DNA of 64,000 nt from Tachypleus tridentatus (Eukaryota; Arthropoda; Merostomata; Xiphosura; Limulidae), in assembly GCF_004210375.1 (NCBI RefSeq), contig NC_134834.1, forward strand, positions 138,851,009-138,915,008. Reading direction: 5' to 3'. Both the position numbers and the translations under genes were made by a program. Within the stretch, counting starts at the first letter, position 1, and every line of letters starts with the position of its first letter. This document shows, in pieces, positions 20,331-34,419 of the stretch. The notes below the pieces were generated by a model, which was not told the origin of the DNA, ran no database searches, and saw only the letters and a list, made by a program, of their open reading frames with translations.

Positions 20331-23300
20331 GTAAGACTACTTTTACTTTGACATTTAGTCATATATCAGTAGTTTATTGTTATTGATTTCTTAAGGAATA
20401 ATAGCGGAAATATGACAATCGTACCTATAACTTTTTAAACTTCGGAATATCACTTCGTGATTAACAACAACATAACCACATCTGTTTCTCTGCTCGAAAA
20501 CATCTCTTCATTCTTATGGCTACTTCTCGTGGCTAATGGAGTGCTCTAATGGCGCATACAAAATCATGCTTGGTTGTTGTCTCAGCTTAAGAGCTACTTC
20601 ACAACTATACACGAGATCTATTCTGTTGTATACAGTCTCCAAGATTAATTCCTTCGGGGTTTAGAAGGATTGAGATAAGTGTGTTGTTTATAGCTACCAA
20701 TGTATTCCTCTATTTTCGACCCTTTATACATCTACATACAGAGAGATGTATCAAACACGAGATAATAATTCCAAGCTCTCCCGAAAGGCCGCGGGTCAGA
20801 ATCTGTTCGCTAGCATCACGTTTTTTATAAGGTATTTACTTTAAGCAAACAGCAAGAGGTTCCCTAGTTTACTCTTTGCTGGTCAAGAGCATGGCAGTTT
20901 CCCTAGAGCGCTCGCTATTTTTGATGGAATCTGTGTTTTGTTTGCCAGTTATAACTGATGTATACTAACTATTTAGGTGTTAGTTGAGTTTAAGAGTAGG
21001 TCTGTGGATACCAATGTGTGTGGAGAAACCACGGTTCTGTCCGTCAGACGTATAATGAAGGAACTGGAAGCTAATTCTTAGTTTCTTTAAATTATGTAAT
21101 GGGTAAAAAAAATATACATGCTAAATTGCACAAATTCTAAAATTTGGAAATTATATATAGATATTACGATTTAAGTCGTTATAATTATTCCCATAAATAG
21201 TTTTTTTTAATATAAATATGAAAGTCAAATTAAATGAAAGAATTTTGGTTACGTTAAATGTTCTTGAAAAAAATACATACACAAGAAGTTTGAAGAATTT
21301 TCTCTGTAGCAAACAGCAAAGCAAACCTACTGTCAGCGGTTTGAATATTTTGTATAGTAAAGTTCATAAATTCAAGAGAAAGAGGATGCTCAGAAAAACA
21401 CTTGAATGAAAAGGTATGGTGAAAGGTATAGTATAAGTTATTTTTAAAATAATATAATTATTTTGTTATCTATCTATTATTTTTATCAATTTATTATCTC
21501 TTGTTTCATGTGTACTATCGTATAGATTGACTATACTTTTGTCTATAACGTATTTACATTAATAATCTATATTAACAATATCTGCTCATTTTAACTTGAA
21601 ACCTAATACAGTTAATAAATACATAAGATCAGTCGAGCTACGAGACAAACAAACCGCTGACCTTAATAGTCTCTTTATTCGGTACAAATTCATTTATTAT
21701 ATTACTTTTATATAAATGGTTAATACTGTTGGTCCCATGCTTGGTAAAGCTACGTTCTTCATCGACAATATTCAGCCTATAGTTTGACACCGCATTTTTA
21801 GCTGCAACAATCTTTTAAAAAGGCTGTCTAAGTCAACCTTAAATCCCATCTTGAAAATGTTTCCACATATCTTCCACTTGCATATCGGCTTCCGAAACTA
21901 CTTTTAAGCACATAGAAAGATATTATGGAGCTGCAGCGAGAAACTTGGCATATATGCAACTAGAAGGGACTTTCATGATTCCAGTTTCTTCATAAAAACG
22001 ATAGATGGTTTTGACTTGTAGACACTTGTAAACTTTTAACTTGTGATTATTCATTAACTTCAAATAATTGTTTATTATCTTGTTTGCGATGTTAGGAGCT
22101 GCACCCAGCTTCATCACAATGATATCTTTAGTCGGAAGTTTCTCATTTGTAATCATAACTATCATTTTACGAACTAAGGCTTTGCTTCAATTGCTCGAAT
22201 CATTTACTTTCATAAACTTTATGTTCTGTAAGTTTTTTTTTGAGGTCTTTCTTGGTTATATGTTTTCTAATAATCTCGCTATATAAATATGCTTCTATTT
22301 ATAGGACTGCTGTGTATATTCCTCCTACTGTAACCAAGTAATATAGGTGTTAAACATACTCTCTTTAACTTTATATTTTACCAGACTTAAGAACTGTTTT
22401 TATAAAAGATGATTAACCTTTAGTATCTATTTGTTCTCTTTTTGTCGTTGTTTTTGAATACTTATAGTAGCTCTGAGTTACGTCCACAACTGAGATTGTT
22501 ATAGGAATGTATGTAGTACATATATTTAAGCAATAGAATACTTTAAAATAGACTGTTAATTAACTTCCGTTATATTTCAACTTTTTTCTGATAAAGGTTT
22601 TTACACCAAAGTATCAGTTTTCATTTAGTGCCTTCTTTAGTTGGTAAGAGATCAATTTGTGTAATCGCTATAAAGAAAAGTAATATAGAATTGTTGCAAT
22701 GAACGTACTCATATTCGTACAGGAATATGTATAATAATTTTAGTTATATGGATTTATATTTGTGTGTGCTATGTAGACAAACAAGCCTCTTCACAGGAAT
22801 TTTCAATCCTAGTATTGATTATTTAACAATTCGACCATATAAAACTCAAGATTACACAAAATTTAATTAACGAGATATTTTCCCATTATGCTTTTGGTTT
22901 ATATATTAAAATTTTCTTGCATACAATGTAATTTTGTATGTCTTCAGCTTGCAACAAAACACACAGACTTCTGGTATGAAAAACTAAAAAGATATGTCTC
23001 AAAAAAGTATCTTTATTGAAAACAGAAAATGTACAGGTAAACAAACTAACTAATACGTATCTATAGCTTAGTTTATATACAGTTAAATGTATTTTCAATT
23101 TAAATTCCGAGAAGTTATGGCTCTCTTTATATACTATCAAATGAAAAATATGTACATCTAAAAGTACAGGTTTTTCATTTAAAATTAGAAAGTTTAAAAC
23201 TACGTATTTCTTCGTGATTTCCTTCAATAGTAGAAAAGACATCATGAGAGGTTTTAGTGATATTTCTTCATAGGTTTTGGTAGTTAATTGTTTATTTTAT

Positions 23301-24779
23301 CCGGGTATGCGTTTTACGTTAAAAATTATAGTACGATTTCAGAAAATACCATACATATTGGTCAAATAAAAAAGCTCAAAAACTTTTGTTTTTACAAAAT
23401 AATGGCCACACAATGGCATTTTATGTGATCGTATGGTTATCAGCTTATTATCAAACTGAAAGAATTCAGGCCGTTTCTCTTTAAACATTGTTTGATTAAT
23501 GCTTTTGATAAAGTTAATAATACACTGGGAATAAGAAAACATGCCATTTCAATTTGAAGAAATGGGTGTACTTATTTTATGTGGGAGGCTTGAATTGAAG
23601 GTCGTTAGTAATTTGGTATACATGGAAAAAACAAGCGGTGTAAATAATGCATATCTCAAAGTTTCTAGGTGGGATCATAAACGCTCAGAAGCGCAATTTG
23701 TTATTGTTTTGGTGGAACATGTTGAAAAGCGCACACGTTAAATTCCTACATTTATTATATTAATAAACTAAACAAAACTAATCGAAAAATAATTTGCTAG
23801 TTATTTATATCTTTATAAAGGTATAAGTAAAAATATTACTTGCTTATAACATTAGATAATTATTAACAATTTTTAAAATGTCGCGTACTGTTCTAGAATG
23901 TTTCATACTCGTTCTCTTCTACATTTACAAACATTTCAATACGATGCGTTAACCACGTGCTTCCGTAGAAAATCTAATCCAAATCAACAAAAGTTGTGTC
24001 AGTAGAAGTCAAAAATTGAAATGAGACAAAAATGGATACAGATGTTTCAAAAATTTTATAACTTTCTGCAGACTATTCATCACCCCAAACACAGGAGTTG
24101 GAAAAAAGACTAGAATATTATATAGTCTTAAGTGTTGCCTTCCTCCAATCGCATCTTGTTTGAACATCAATAATATTTGTTGAAAAGAAATAAGAAGTTA
24201 AAATGTCTTCATTTGGTGATTGTTGTCCTATTACAATATATGGAGAGTATTATTATAAAGTAATATTAGATTATCCAGCAATCCGATTTCATAATAAGAC
24301 TTAACATTGTTTTAATATTTATTGTTTTTTTTGTTGTTGTTTTTTGCACAATGCTCTGCAATTAACCGTTTACCCTGTCAAATTTACAGCTAAGCAATCA
24401 GAGAGTGTTAACAGGTGGTGATGGTAATACAAATTTTACTTCTACTGTTAAATATATATATGTATATATATTTAAAATTTAATTACTTGGAAAATGTTAT
24501 CAATACTATATTGAATGTGTTTTAGGCAATATTTTATTTTAGAATTATGAAATTATATTTCCTTACAGCTGCAAGAGACCTTGTTTGCTCTTGAGCAGCT
24601 ATGGTATTACATCTATTTTACTATTTGATTAGAAACATTAATAAAGTGTCTTCATAGTTATCCAATGCATCTGCACTGCTTTACTTAGTAAAATTTTGTG
24701 CCTAAAATGATTTTTGCAGTATGTTTGGTCATTGTTTCATTCTTGGCTACTGTAGATACAGCTTTACTTTATTGTATTC
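20331..24779. other. AT-rich stretch, no supported gene
   Basis: If the block at 20166-20330 is an exon, this would be its downstream intron. Two minus-strand open frames stand out by length only: 21923-22165 and 22886-23245 (119 codons). Neither has a recognisable domain and both translate as AT-driven, hydrophobic or lysine-rich sequence. Around 22030-22160 the minus strand gives a vaguely helix-turn-helix-like peptide (KLGAAPNIANKIINNYLKL) that might be a transposase trace. I would not annotate it. Confidence 0.5.
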
Positions 24780-24836
24780 TACGCGTTTTAATTTCTTAAA
24801 AGTGATCTTTGTGTTACTAAAGTTTGAGAACCAGTG
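24780..24836 (-). mobile_element. Possible hAT-type transposon end
   Basis: Reading the minus strand from about 24836: CACTGGTTCTCAAACTTTAG, a typical hAT non-autonomous terminus by family knowledge. No opposite terminus or 8-bp duplication was identified. Confidence 0.35.
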
Positions 24837-26264
24837 CTTTTTATCATGCCATCACAAAATGGGTTAAAAACATCACTTATAATTCGTTGTTTTAAAGAGT
24901 TTATAAACCATGCCACCATCGGTCTTTTAAAAATAGAAAAATGTCTATACAATTTTCGAACAGGACCAGTATATTATAAGTTTGATCAATTATATTCGTC
25001 GATCGGCAAGGAAGAGTTGTTGTTTTTTAAATAAAACTAGCAACACCTATATATGAAAATAAAAATAAAATACTCATAATACTTGAGTTATAATACTGTG
25101 GATTTAGAGAAAAGCGTGAAAAAGAAAATTTTTTCAAAGTTCTTTATAAATATTTTAACACCATTAGAAATTGCTTACCTTTTGAGAAGTTCACATCTAC
25201 AGATAACGACCAAAGTGTCTATAAACTACCGTACCAGTCCTACAAAAACTTTACGTTGTTGAAACGAGAAAATTTATACTCCATTATCGGGAGACATTGA
25301 AAAGATGTTAAAAATGGTCACACAAACAATTATATTTTTCTACACATAAGAGATTTTGATCATCATACATTATTTGGTGAAAGGCTTTGTAGGTGCTGAA
25401 TATGACAGATATGGTATAGTTGATATGTTATTAAGTATTCTTCTTTGCTTCTTAGAATCAAATTAACCGGATATAAGGCAAAATAATACATAAAACTAGA
25501 AATTTTGTCAAAAGAACTACGTCACTCAAGCTTAGTTTTTAAAAAACTGTTTGAGGCTTGTTGAGATTCTCATGACAGGCTAACTGTTGATATGTGTTTA
25601 CAACATATTATATATTATTATAACTCAAACTCATGCAATTTTGTTTCACCACAGTCTATATTAGACTTTCAACAACAACTTCTGTTTCTTTTTTCTACAA
25701 TTCCCAGTTTCTTACTCCTAGAAAAAGTTTTTCATATTTTATTTTTCTATTTTACTGGCTTAAAGTTACATTCGCTAGTAGATTGAAAATTAGATATTGC
25801 CAGAAATAGTTTTCTGAAAAAGGAAAAGACTGATTGTCATCTCCTTTGGATGATGAAAATGAAATTCTAATAATCTAATTTATCTAATTTTGTTTTTTTC
25901 TCTTCTAATTTCCAGTAAAATATTCAATTTTGCCCCATGTTTGGTTAGCAATTTATAAAATTTTGTTTTAAGGCTTTATTTGACACTTAAAGCCCCAAAA
26001 TGATTCAATTAAACATATATATGCATTAGTATATTGTATCAATAGCAGTTTGTTTTTCACTAAACCTAAAAATATTATACCCCCCGTTTACCACGCTAAA
26101 TTACGCGATTCGATTCTTAACTGTGGTCGAAAGACAGAGAGCTCTTGATATGGTTTAACACTGAAAAGTATACAAACGGATAGTAAATTTAAAAATATTA
26201 CCGTTTTATTCAATTGAATATCAGCTGGAGTACCCGTCAGTAGTTATACCAGAGACCATAAAAT
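24837..26264. other. AT-rich stretch, no gene seen
   Basis: No domain, repeat family or RNA gene recognised. Short open frames at 24834-25034 and 25592-25786 (+) look like chance. Confidence 0.5.
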
Positions 26265-26920
26265 AGTCGTGTCCTCTGGTTGTACTTTGTAGAACAATGA
26301 CGTCATCGCCTCAGCCGTCAACTCCGTCTGACACGATGGCCTGGTTACCTTATAGCATGTTGCTGGAGCCCTATGGTTCTACTTTGTAGAATTATGATGC
26401 CATCATTTCTGGTAATATTATTATATCTACCCCTTTTCCCTCATTGCTTGAAATGGATACACTTGTAACGCCCTCTGGGATAACTACTGATGTAATCATA
26501 TAGCGAAGTAGTGTCTATCCATGTAAAATTCGTGTAAGACAAAAGTATAAACTATCATGTGTAAAATGCAATGTTCGTCAAGGTAGATGAATAATATAAA
26601 GTAAAACTAGTGAAACAGTAAATTTTAAATTACTACATGATATTTAAATAATCATTTTTTTCTGGATGATTTGCATATAAATGACCAGGAAAATTAGCTA
26701 AATGTAGAACTAATGAATTAGTATCAAGCGTCCTTTTTCAGGACAATTTAGTAAGAAATCTTCTGGTAAGGAACTATGATATCATTTCTTTATAAGATAG
26801 CTGCATCCTTTAGTTCCACTTTGTAAAACTATTACGTAATCATTCCCTCTTTTGTAATGCCATTGCATGGTGCCAGTGCCTTGTGATTTCAATTTGTGAA
26901 ACTATTGTCTAATGTCTACT
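26265..26920. repeat. Degenerate direct repeats around CTACTTTGTAGAA
   Basis: A motif of about 40 bp recurs in direct orientation: TCTGGTTGTACTTTGTAGAA with CAATGACGTCATCG (26275), CTATGGTTCTACTTTGTAGA with ATTATGATGCCATCA (26369), TTAGTTCCACTTTGTAAAAC with TATTACGTAATCA (26810), and a weaker copy GATTTCAATTTGTGAAACTA (26884). A further CCCTCTGGGATAACTACTGA with TGTAATCAT lies at 26470. Spacing is irregular, so this is an eroded repeat cluster rather than a clean satellite. Confidence 0.5.
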
Positions 26921-29714
26921 AATCACGAATGCGCCTTCTGATGGTACATCATTGAACTATAATGTCTATAGTTTCTATCTTTTTCCTTCCCCATCTCTAT
27001 TGCCTCGTGATCCTCTGCTGAGCACGGGAGCGGGACCCTACCTACTATCGTTTTTAGTAACAAAGGACAGGGAATTTTGCTTTTATTTTTTCTTAGCATA
27101 ATACACATTAAACGTGCAATAAAAATACATAAAGTTACCAATACTGAAAAGAAAGACATACTGTTTTCAATAATTTTATCGATATGTAATTAGATAGGGG
27201 CTCTATCACGCCTTCCTTGTGACCTTCCTCATGTAATTGTGTATCTGTGTGTCATATTGTGCTGATGTGGTAGCTTTCCCACATTAGATGAGGTTCAATC
27301 ATTCAGCTCCCATGATCTTCCTCATGTCGCCCCATATCATTCTTTCAAGTTTGGTACTGATTGATCAAGAAACGTATAAGGAACAGATACACACATATAA
27401 ATTTACGTTTATTTATATAGATTAACCAAACCATGCCGTCTTGATGCACATACGTTTGTCACAATCAGTTTTTTTTATTAAGCAGAAGGATATAAAGGTT
27501 TATAATTGTTACATGAAAAGGTTTAAGTAAATAATTTAAACTTTTTGTAATATATATTGGTTCTTTAAAATTTTCAGTTGTCTATTGTAATTTTAGAAAT
27601 GTAATTTATTCAATTTATAAGCTCAAACAAATCAAAATACGTTTAATACTGTTATATTCCACGAAGAACAACGAGTACGAAAACGAACTAATTTTGAGTT
27701 AGTAGACTAAAGGGAAAGCAGCTGGTCAACAAACATGCATTGCCCACTATCGGAATACTCTAATCAAATACCGACGCATGACTGCTATTCTTGTAAGACA
27801 AACAGTTTCAAAGTGCGAACGAAATTTTAAAACGAAGTGATGCAAAACATAAGATACTCGAAGTTACGGTCCAGAACGTTAACCACAAGGCCACACTCGA
27901 CTCCTATGTAATGAAAAAATCTTAAAAAGTTTCTGGCTTTATTTGTCACAAAAGTATAGCATTACTCGCTATCAAGTTAATATTAAGATAAATAAACCAA
28001 AGCAAAACAACACATCTTCACATTGAAAACTTCCACAAGATACAAAAGTTGCTATCGGATTGTTTATTCCTCACCTGATACTTTTAAATGCTTTAGATCT
28101 ATTTGCATCACTTTCTTTCTTGCTTCATTGTATAATAAGTTAATTCGATAACGTCCGACTAAGTATTTTTCACAAACAAAAATAGAAAAAACTAAATGAT
28201 ATTCACCTTTTCACCAAACGATAAAAATTTCTGAGATTTTATATGTCTTTATGAAGAATTAATAAAAGTAAACAATAATAACGTAATTGTTATATATTGG
28301 ATATTTCAAAGACGTTACTTACAGTAACGATATTCAAAGATTTCACATTTTCAACGAGGCATCTTTGACAGGAAAGGATTAAGCCAAATGATATAAATTT
28401 TATAATCAAATATTGTATCTATTAAACACATCATTGTACCATTGTTTTAAATCAATTTGAATGAGGGTTAAAGAAAGTTTCTCTTTAAAAAAATCTGATA
28501 CAGAGATATTTAGAATTTACTTGGTTACTAACTGCCGACGAGTGAATATTATATTTTTATTTAATAGGAGATGAAGTATATATACATACAACTTTACAGA
28601 CAGAAATTATTTATACAAATAGAACTCATACAACGTAATAAATACACTGTCTCACTTCAACTTTATTCGCAAGCTGTCATGTAAAAAATAAAATAAGAAC
28701 AGAAATTTAGAAAGACAACAAATGCTGACACTTTAAACACTGAAACCGTTCAAAAACCGTTGTTAACAATAACTAACAAGTGTTGTATCTGTGCACCATT
28801 CTACTGCTGTAGTCACTGAAGTACGAACTTGAGAACAGCTGTCATGGCTCATCTCGAAACTCTTTATTAATGACAGTTTTATATCGGCACATTACTCGGA
28901 GGTGACAGAAAATGTAAATACGTTTACCTGGCAATGAGATACGTGCTCTTATGTAATACATATCTTGAGTGTGGATTATATAATAATTTTTTAAAAAATG
29001 ACAGTAAATTATTTTCTAGAGTTTAATTTACCATAACATTTAGTATATTTGTATTGCTTTTTGCCGATATATTGCATACATGTGTATAAATCATTTTCCG
29101 AAGAATTATAGTTTTTTAATTTGTTTTATCAAACGGAATGTACACCGAAACAGAAAAGACCATTTTCAAAAACATACCCAATTTATTGAGTTAAGATTAT
29201 AAGCCACAGCTAGAGCTAACAAGGTAAACATTATTACGTGTTTAGTTAAAGAATAAACAGAACGATGTTTCTGTGTTGTATTCTATTTGAAATTCCATGG
29301 CCAGAATCTTAATATACTGCTTAGTCAACTGTCATGTACAACTGATGCAGAAAGAGTCTAACTAACAAAAAGATATAGCTTTTCAAATTTAATATTCCTG
29401 TTTATTTACTTAAACAAGAAAAACAGTTAAAGAAAAAAACTTTCAGTTCCGCAGCCCGTGGTTACTTTCTGTTTAAGACGACTTTGTAACAACCCAAAAA
29501 GGCTTAATATTGAGAAAATGTTTCTAGTAAAATATTATTGTAAAGATATTATTACTAAACATGAATATGGATTAAAAATTCTAACCTCGAGAAAGAAGTT
29601 TGTCCAAAGTATCAACTAATAACTTTTATTCTGTATATCTATTTCTCTTTCTGTGCGTATCAAACAATAAAAAATAAAACATGCATTTGTAGTCAGCTAT
29701 GTTCCCAATGATTC
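26921..29714. other. AT-rich stretch; possible ancient SINE at 27690-27900
   Basis: 27690-27900 has scattered SINE-A-like words in reverse orientation (AGACTAAAGGGAAAGCAGCTG near the start, GTTAACCACAAGGCCACACTC near the end), too diverged to be certain. Otherwise no gene, RNA or repeat is recognised. Confidence 0.4.
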
Positions 29715-29835
29715 ATCACTACGCTTGAGGGTTTATAAATCTAGAATTCTGATCTCGATCTCTGCAGTGAACATAGCTGAACATAGCGAAGATAGCCCAT
29801 TGTGCAGCTTTGTTCATAACTAAGAAATAAATAAT
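29715..29835 (+). mobile_element. SINE-B, diverged
   Basis: AAATCTAGAATTCTGATCTC with GATC corresponds to the B-box area, and GAAGATAGCCCATTGTGCAG with CTTTGTTCATAACTAAGAAA to the tail. The head is poorly preserved. Confidence 0.6.
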
Positions 29836-31012
29836 CGGATTGCACAAAAATGAAACCTTTTCGTCTATAAAATTGTTTAATTAATATTAATTTTTACGAT
29901 AAAGAGGACGAAAGTTGGAATTGTTATATTCATGTTTGGTAGATATCTTTATTTGTTCAGAGCATGAGAGAAGTGTGTAAAAACAAAGAACTCATAAATA
30001 TATACAATGTTTGAACACCTAGTAACAAAATTCCCAGCTAGAAACACAAATAATGTAAAAATATTGTGAGTTGTTGAAGTCTTATGCCACAACTATTTTT
30101 TTACTTTAAAATAATATTTTTGCATGAATGCAGCTGCATAATCATTACAGGTGTCATGACAGTTTCTGATGTCTCCGAACTTTCCGTGTAGTAGAATGAA
30201 AACCCCAGAACCAAGTTTTAAAGTTGTAAAATATTAATAGATATATGTATTGTAACATAGTTAACATATACAGAGCATTTAAACCCTGCTGTGAACAATG
30301 ATCTCGTCTCTCTAATGAATAGATCTGAAGAGAGTTTACTGATTGCCATTTCTGCGTTGTTCATCATATTCGTTTCCCTGATAAGGTTTCTGATTTAAGT
30401 TATTTCTGTCCATCAGATACTTAGTTGGTTACTGAGTACCACATTTTATAGAGATATAATAACGAATGTGACGTAACACAAAAGTGATCCAACTTCCTGA
30501 GTAATATGAGAGGCTTAATTCCGAACATGTCCCTTGTCATCCATTTGTTTTATTATCTTCGACAAGCCAGTAATCGTTTCTCCGAGTAACTGTCAGAGTT
30601 AATGTTTCGTACTCTCCGTGGGGATATACTCTGTCTAATACTTATCATATAATCACTTTTTTCAATATATACATGGTCTTTTGTGCTTTTTGCTTCCTTA
30701 TTCCTTTGTTCAAGCGACACATTTGTTTCAACAAAATTTATAAAATTTAGCTAGGAGTACCTATTTTGAATAACCTTATTTCTTGTTCGCAAATCAGATA
30801 TAGAATTCAGTTCACTAAGTTTTAGGCAAAAGTTGTACTTTTTCTCGCTTTAGGACGTCTGGACTACTACCACAAAATATATTAAAACTGTAATTATCTA
30901 TTTTAAATAAATAACTGCTCTTTTTTGAATGCAACTGGTGTTTTTAATTCTTCACTATGACTGATAAAAATAATAAAATATCGTTTATTGTTTTAATTAA
31001 TTTCTTAATGAC
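29836..31012. other. No feature recognised
   Basis: AT-rich, no open frame of interest. 30280-30620 is somewhat less AT-rich, but no coding or repeat signal was recognised. Confidence 0.5.
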
Positions 31013-31295
31013 CTGGCAACTTGACAAGGCCTGATGGTTAGGGTGCTTGACTCGCAATCTGCGCCTTGTGAGTTCCAATCTCATCACTAAATATACTCGT
31101 ACTTTCAGCTGTGGGTATCTTATAATGTGACGTTTAATCTCACTTTTCGTTGTTAAAGAGTAGCCAAAGAGGTGGCTGTGAGTGTGGTGTTGATTAGCTA
31201 TCTTCCGTCTAATATATAATTTTTAAATTATTAACAACGAGCATAAGTAACCATTGAATAGTTTTGCGCGAAATTTAGCAAGCAAATAAACAAAA
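31013..31295 (+). mobile_element. SINE-A, old and diverged
   Basis: The order head (GACAAGGCCTGATGGTTAGG), B-box region (GTGAGTTCCAATCTC), body (AAAGAGTAGCCAAAGAGGTGG) and tail (GCGCGAAATTTAGCAAGC) is kept, with many substitutions and a replaced 3' body. Confidence 0.8.
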
Positions 31296-31639
31296 GCTTC
31301 GTAACACCAATTTCAATATTTGTTTAAGATCTAGTAATTACGGGTTTCTTCACTCAACTTAGTATGACTAATAATAATAATACAAATAACATTAACAAAT
31401 CTCTCTAAGATGAGAGACATTCCAAGGGATGCAACACATTTTCTGCAGAATTTTCAGACTCCTGATGACTATCTACGGTTGTGCAAACTGTTGGCAAACA
31501 GGTTATTATATATAATCACTCCAGCAACTTATTATGATTAAATGGCTGACATAAAAATGAAGTTCGTATGCTTTGTCAAACTTTAGCATCCCATAGGTCA
31601 AACAGCAAGGAATCCTTTCATTTAACGAATGTTCAGTAT

Positions 31640-33169
31640 TCATAACTATCCTATCTTAAGGTCCAGGTTTAACTTCAGATGTAATATTTAGGAGGTTGAC
31701 GTTGACACATTAGCCGACACTTGAAGCTGTCATTGATCTCTAAATCTGACACTTCAACATATGATTTATAGTAAACAGCCAGATAAGTGTGCTCAGATTG
31801 TTCCTCTTCAACTTCTGTATTACGTATTCTTGTTATTCTCTGATTGTCGCTTTGTTTCTCTGATCCGTCATCAAGCCAGTTCACTAGACGTTTGTCAATA
31901 ATGCACAGCTGTGTCGGACGTGTATCATGTGCTTACATACATTTCTTTACTGCTATCACTTGTACATTAATGGACCAACTTGCTGAATCACAAGAAAATA
32001 TTCACGCTTCTGGAATGCATTAAGGTCACACACAGTTTTCACGTTAATATACCTATTTCTTCACAACTTTATCATAGCACCTTTTATGTCAAGTGGAAGC
32101 CTTTCTTAGCCGTTTGTGTCTATGTTCATGTGCATGAACTAATGAAGATCCTAACCATTTTACATATTCTTGCAAACATTGTCGAATGCTTACCTTAGGA
32201 GAAACCCATACACTACATCCACATAAAGCAGGATCTAACACATGAATATTAGTGTGTTCTGTGAACGTTCTGTTAATCTCTATTCAGTTGTTTTGTATAC
32301 CCAGTTGATTTGATTATAATTAACAAACTTAACACTTTATATGATTTACAGAACAGTTAACTGTTGGACATAGCTCCATAATTCATGTGAATTTCTTCAT
32401 GGGCTCTGAATTGTACTATCAAATGTTCATAAATGTACCAGTACGTGCTGATGTATTGACCAATAGATAAGCTTCAGCTAACTTCTTCAAAACATATTGA
32501 TAATCCTTTCTCATCACTGGAAGTGAATCAGCTATGCTCAGCATTATTATTTGTAAAGGAAAACCAACAATTCTCTGCTTGGGTTTATCATGTTTTGGTC
32601 AACTCTTTCTTTTTATGCACACACACACCAACCCTGAATATCTTGAAACATTTATTTCAAGAAGATCCACCAATAGATGTTAATACAAGTTAATGGAACC
32701 TTCTGTGCTCTCCAGCTTTTATTTTATGCAAAATCTCGAGTATCTCTTACTTTGTAATTATGGGGATTACTAGCTACAGAACAGGTTGAGAAGCACTTTT
32801 TTGTTGATGTATATTGATGGTACAGCACATATTTCTGCTCAAATAATTCTCCAGAGGTTGTGTGTGTCCGTTAGTCTGAGCTGTCCAGCTTACCTCTTAT
32901 TGTTCAGTAAAATGTGACCGCAAAAAATATGGGTGTTTCAGTTACTATTCTGGGAGCTTCTGAAGTCTTATTTTCTGCATCCGTGCACTAGTAAAATCAA
33001 CTACTGTGGCTTGACGTTTTCACAGCTGAAATAATTCCAATTATCAGATGATGTCCAATGTCTGGACATTCCGTGCAATTCCAGGTTTTCACTACACAGT
33101 GAGACAATCATCATTTCCATGCTGTGTACCTGGATGATGCTCTATAACAATATCATACTTCTGTATGAA
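31640..33169 (-). pseudogene. Ty3/gypsy-type pol relic: RNase H end and integrase
   Basis: LTR-retrotransposon polyprotein remnant; the living enzyme inserts the cDNA copy. On the minus strand, several frames give, in family order: an RNase H end FIQKYDIVIEHHPGTQHG (33095-33169); the start of the integrase zinc-binding region (ILHKIKAGEH, about 32704-32735); the integrase core entry (GFPLQIIMLS, about 32540-32600); a late integrase stretch SIRQCLQEYVKWLGSSLVHA with an HEHRHKRLRKAS continuation (about 32060-32200); and the C-terminal RLVNWLDDGSEKQSDN (about 31840-31893). Stops and frameshifts are frequent. No LTR was recognised on the 3' side. It ends exactly where a plus-strand LINE begins. 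Confidence 0.75.
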
Positions 33170-34262
33170 GAAACCTCTTGTCTTACAAATCTTTTGACAT
33201 GCTTTGAAAATGTTGTTGCATGTGTGGTTGAGAGTACTAGTGTAGATTTTACGTATCTGGATTTTCAGAAAGCATTGACAAAGTGCTACAAATAAGGCTT
33301 GTAAAGAAACTTATCACTATAGAAGTAGGGGAAAGTTAACTGATTGGACAGAAAAGTGGCTTGACGGAAGAAACTAGAGACTGTTATAAATGGAGTTCAT
33401 TCAAACTAGATTAATGTTGCAAGTGCTATACTTGGACCACAAGAGATGCAACCATTGCTCTTTCTGATTTCCAGTAATAACATAAATAAAGGAATGGTCA
33501 ATAAATTACTTAAATTTGCAGATATTAAAGTATTCGGTGTTGCTGGCTGTGAAGAAGATGTTGCTGCCTTACAAAAATATTACAGTGTAATGAAAGAAAA
33601 GGATCTTGGTGTAATAGTTGATCAGTCTCTTAAATTATCCAAGCAATGTGCTGTTGGTAATGGTGGGGTAAATAAGATTTTAGGTTGCAGCTACAGAAAT
33701 AATGAATAAAGGTCTAAGGAGATTATAATTTCATTGTATAGGTCACTGGCTAGGCCACATCTAGCGTGTTGTGTTCAGTCTTGGGCTTTCTACCTTAAAA
33801 AAGATACTGAATTGTTGGAAAGGGTTCAGAGGATGGTTAATAAAAATTGTGTCTGAGGTGGAGGAGTTGTCATATGAGAAGAGATTAAGATCCTTAAAAC
33901 TGTTTTGTCTTGAAAAAAGAAGAGTTGAAGGGAATTTGATGAAAGTATTTAAGGTTGTTAAAGGAATTGACAACGTTTATAATTAACAGCGATAATTATA
34001 GAACAGGGGTAAAGAATACAGACTTAGGCAAGGTAAAAGACGTCGTCAGCTAAGACAGTTTTATTTTTTAAATAGGGTGGTTGGCTATGGAATGAGGTGC
34101 CTTGAGATGTTGTGGAGACAGTAAATTTGAGTGAGTTTAAGAGAAAGCTTAATAGATGTATGAAATGTAAGGGCTAGCTTTAATTTTTTTAGTTTGGCTG
34201 AAAGGATGGGACAGCCGAGATGGACCAACAAGTCTTTGTTGTTCCTAAATATTATGTTATTT
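33166..34262 (+). pseudogene. CR1/Rex-like LINE reverse transcriptase relic with 3' tail
   Basis: Non-LTR reverse transcriptase, broken by frameshifts. In order: CLTNLLTCFENVVACV (about 33180-33228), VDFTYLDFQKA (about 33243-33275), LLFLISSNNINKGMVNKLLKFAD (about 33450-33520, where the catalytic FADD box reads FADI), KDLGVIVDQSLKLSKQCA (about 33600-33655), RSLARPHLACCVQSWAFYLK (about 33740-33800) and a C-terminal WNEVP...LSEFKRKLN region to about 34160. The 3' UTR GGGACAGCCGAGATGGACCA ends in an ATTATGTTATTT-type tail near 34262. The 5' end of the element is missing (5' truncation is usual). It interrupts a minus-strand gypsy relic. Confidence 0.85.
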
Positions 34263-34419
34263 CAGTGCTGGCTACATTCCTATTATTCCAACTAATTCTA
34301 AGCAATGGTTGATTAATTGAACATATGCCACCTGTATCTATGTTGTGTTTATTTCCATTTCGTTTAAATTTATGTATGATTTTGTAAGTATGAATGTATC
34401 TAGGAATAACTCTTCTGTT

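Noticed and set aside
22886..23245. 119-codon minus-strand open frame
   Set aside because: Hydrophobic, AT-driven composition, no domain, no splice signals; treated as chance.
33761..33973. Minus-strand open frame opposite the LINE
   Set aside because: Antisense shadow of the plus-strand LINE reverse transcriptase C-terminal region.
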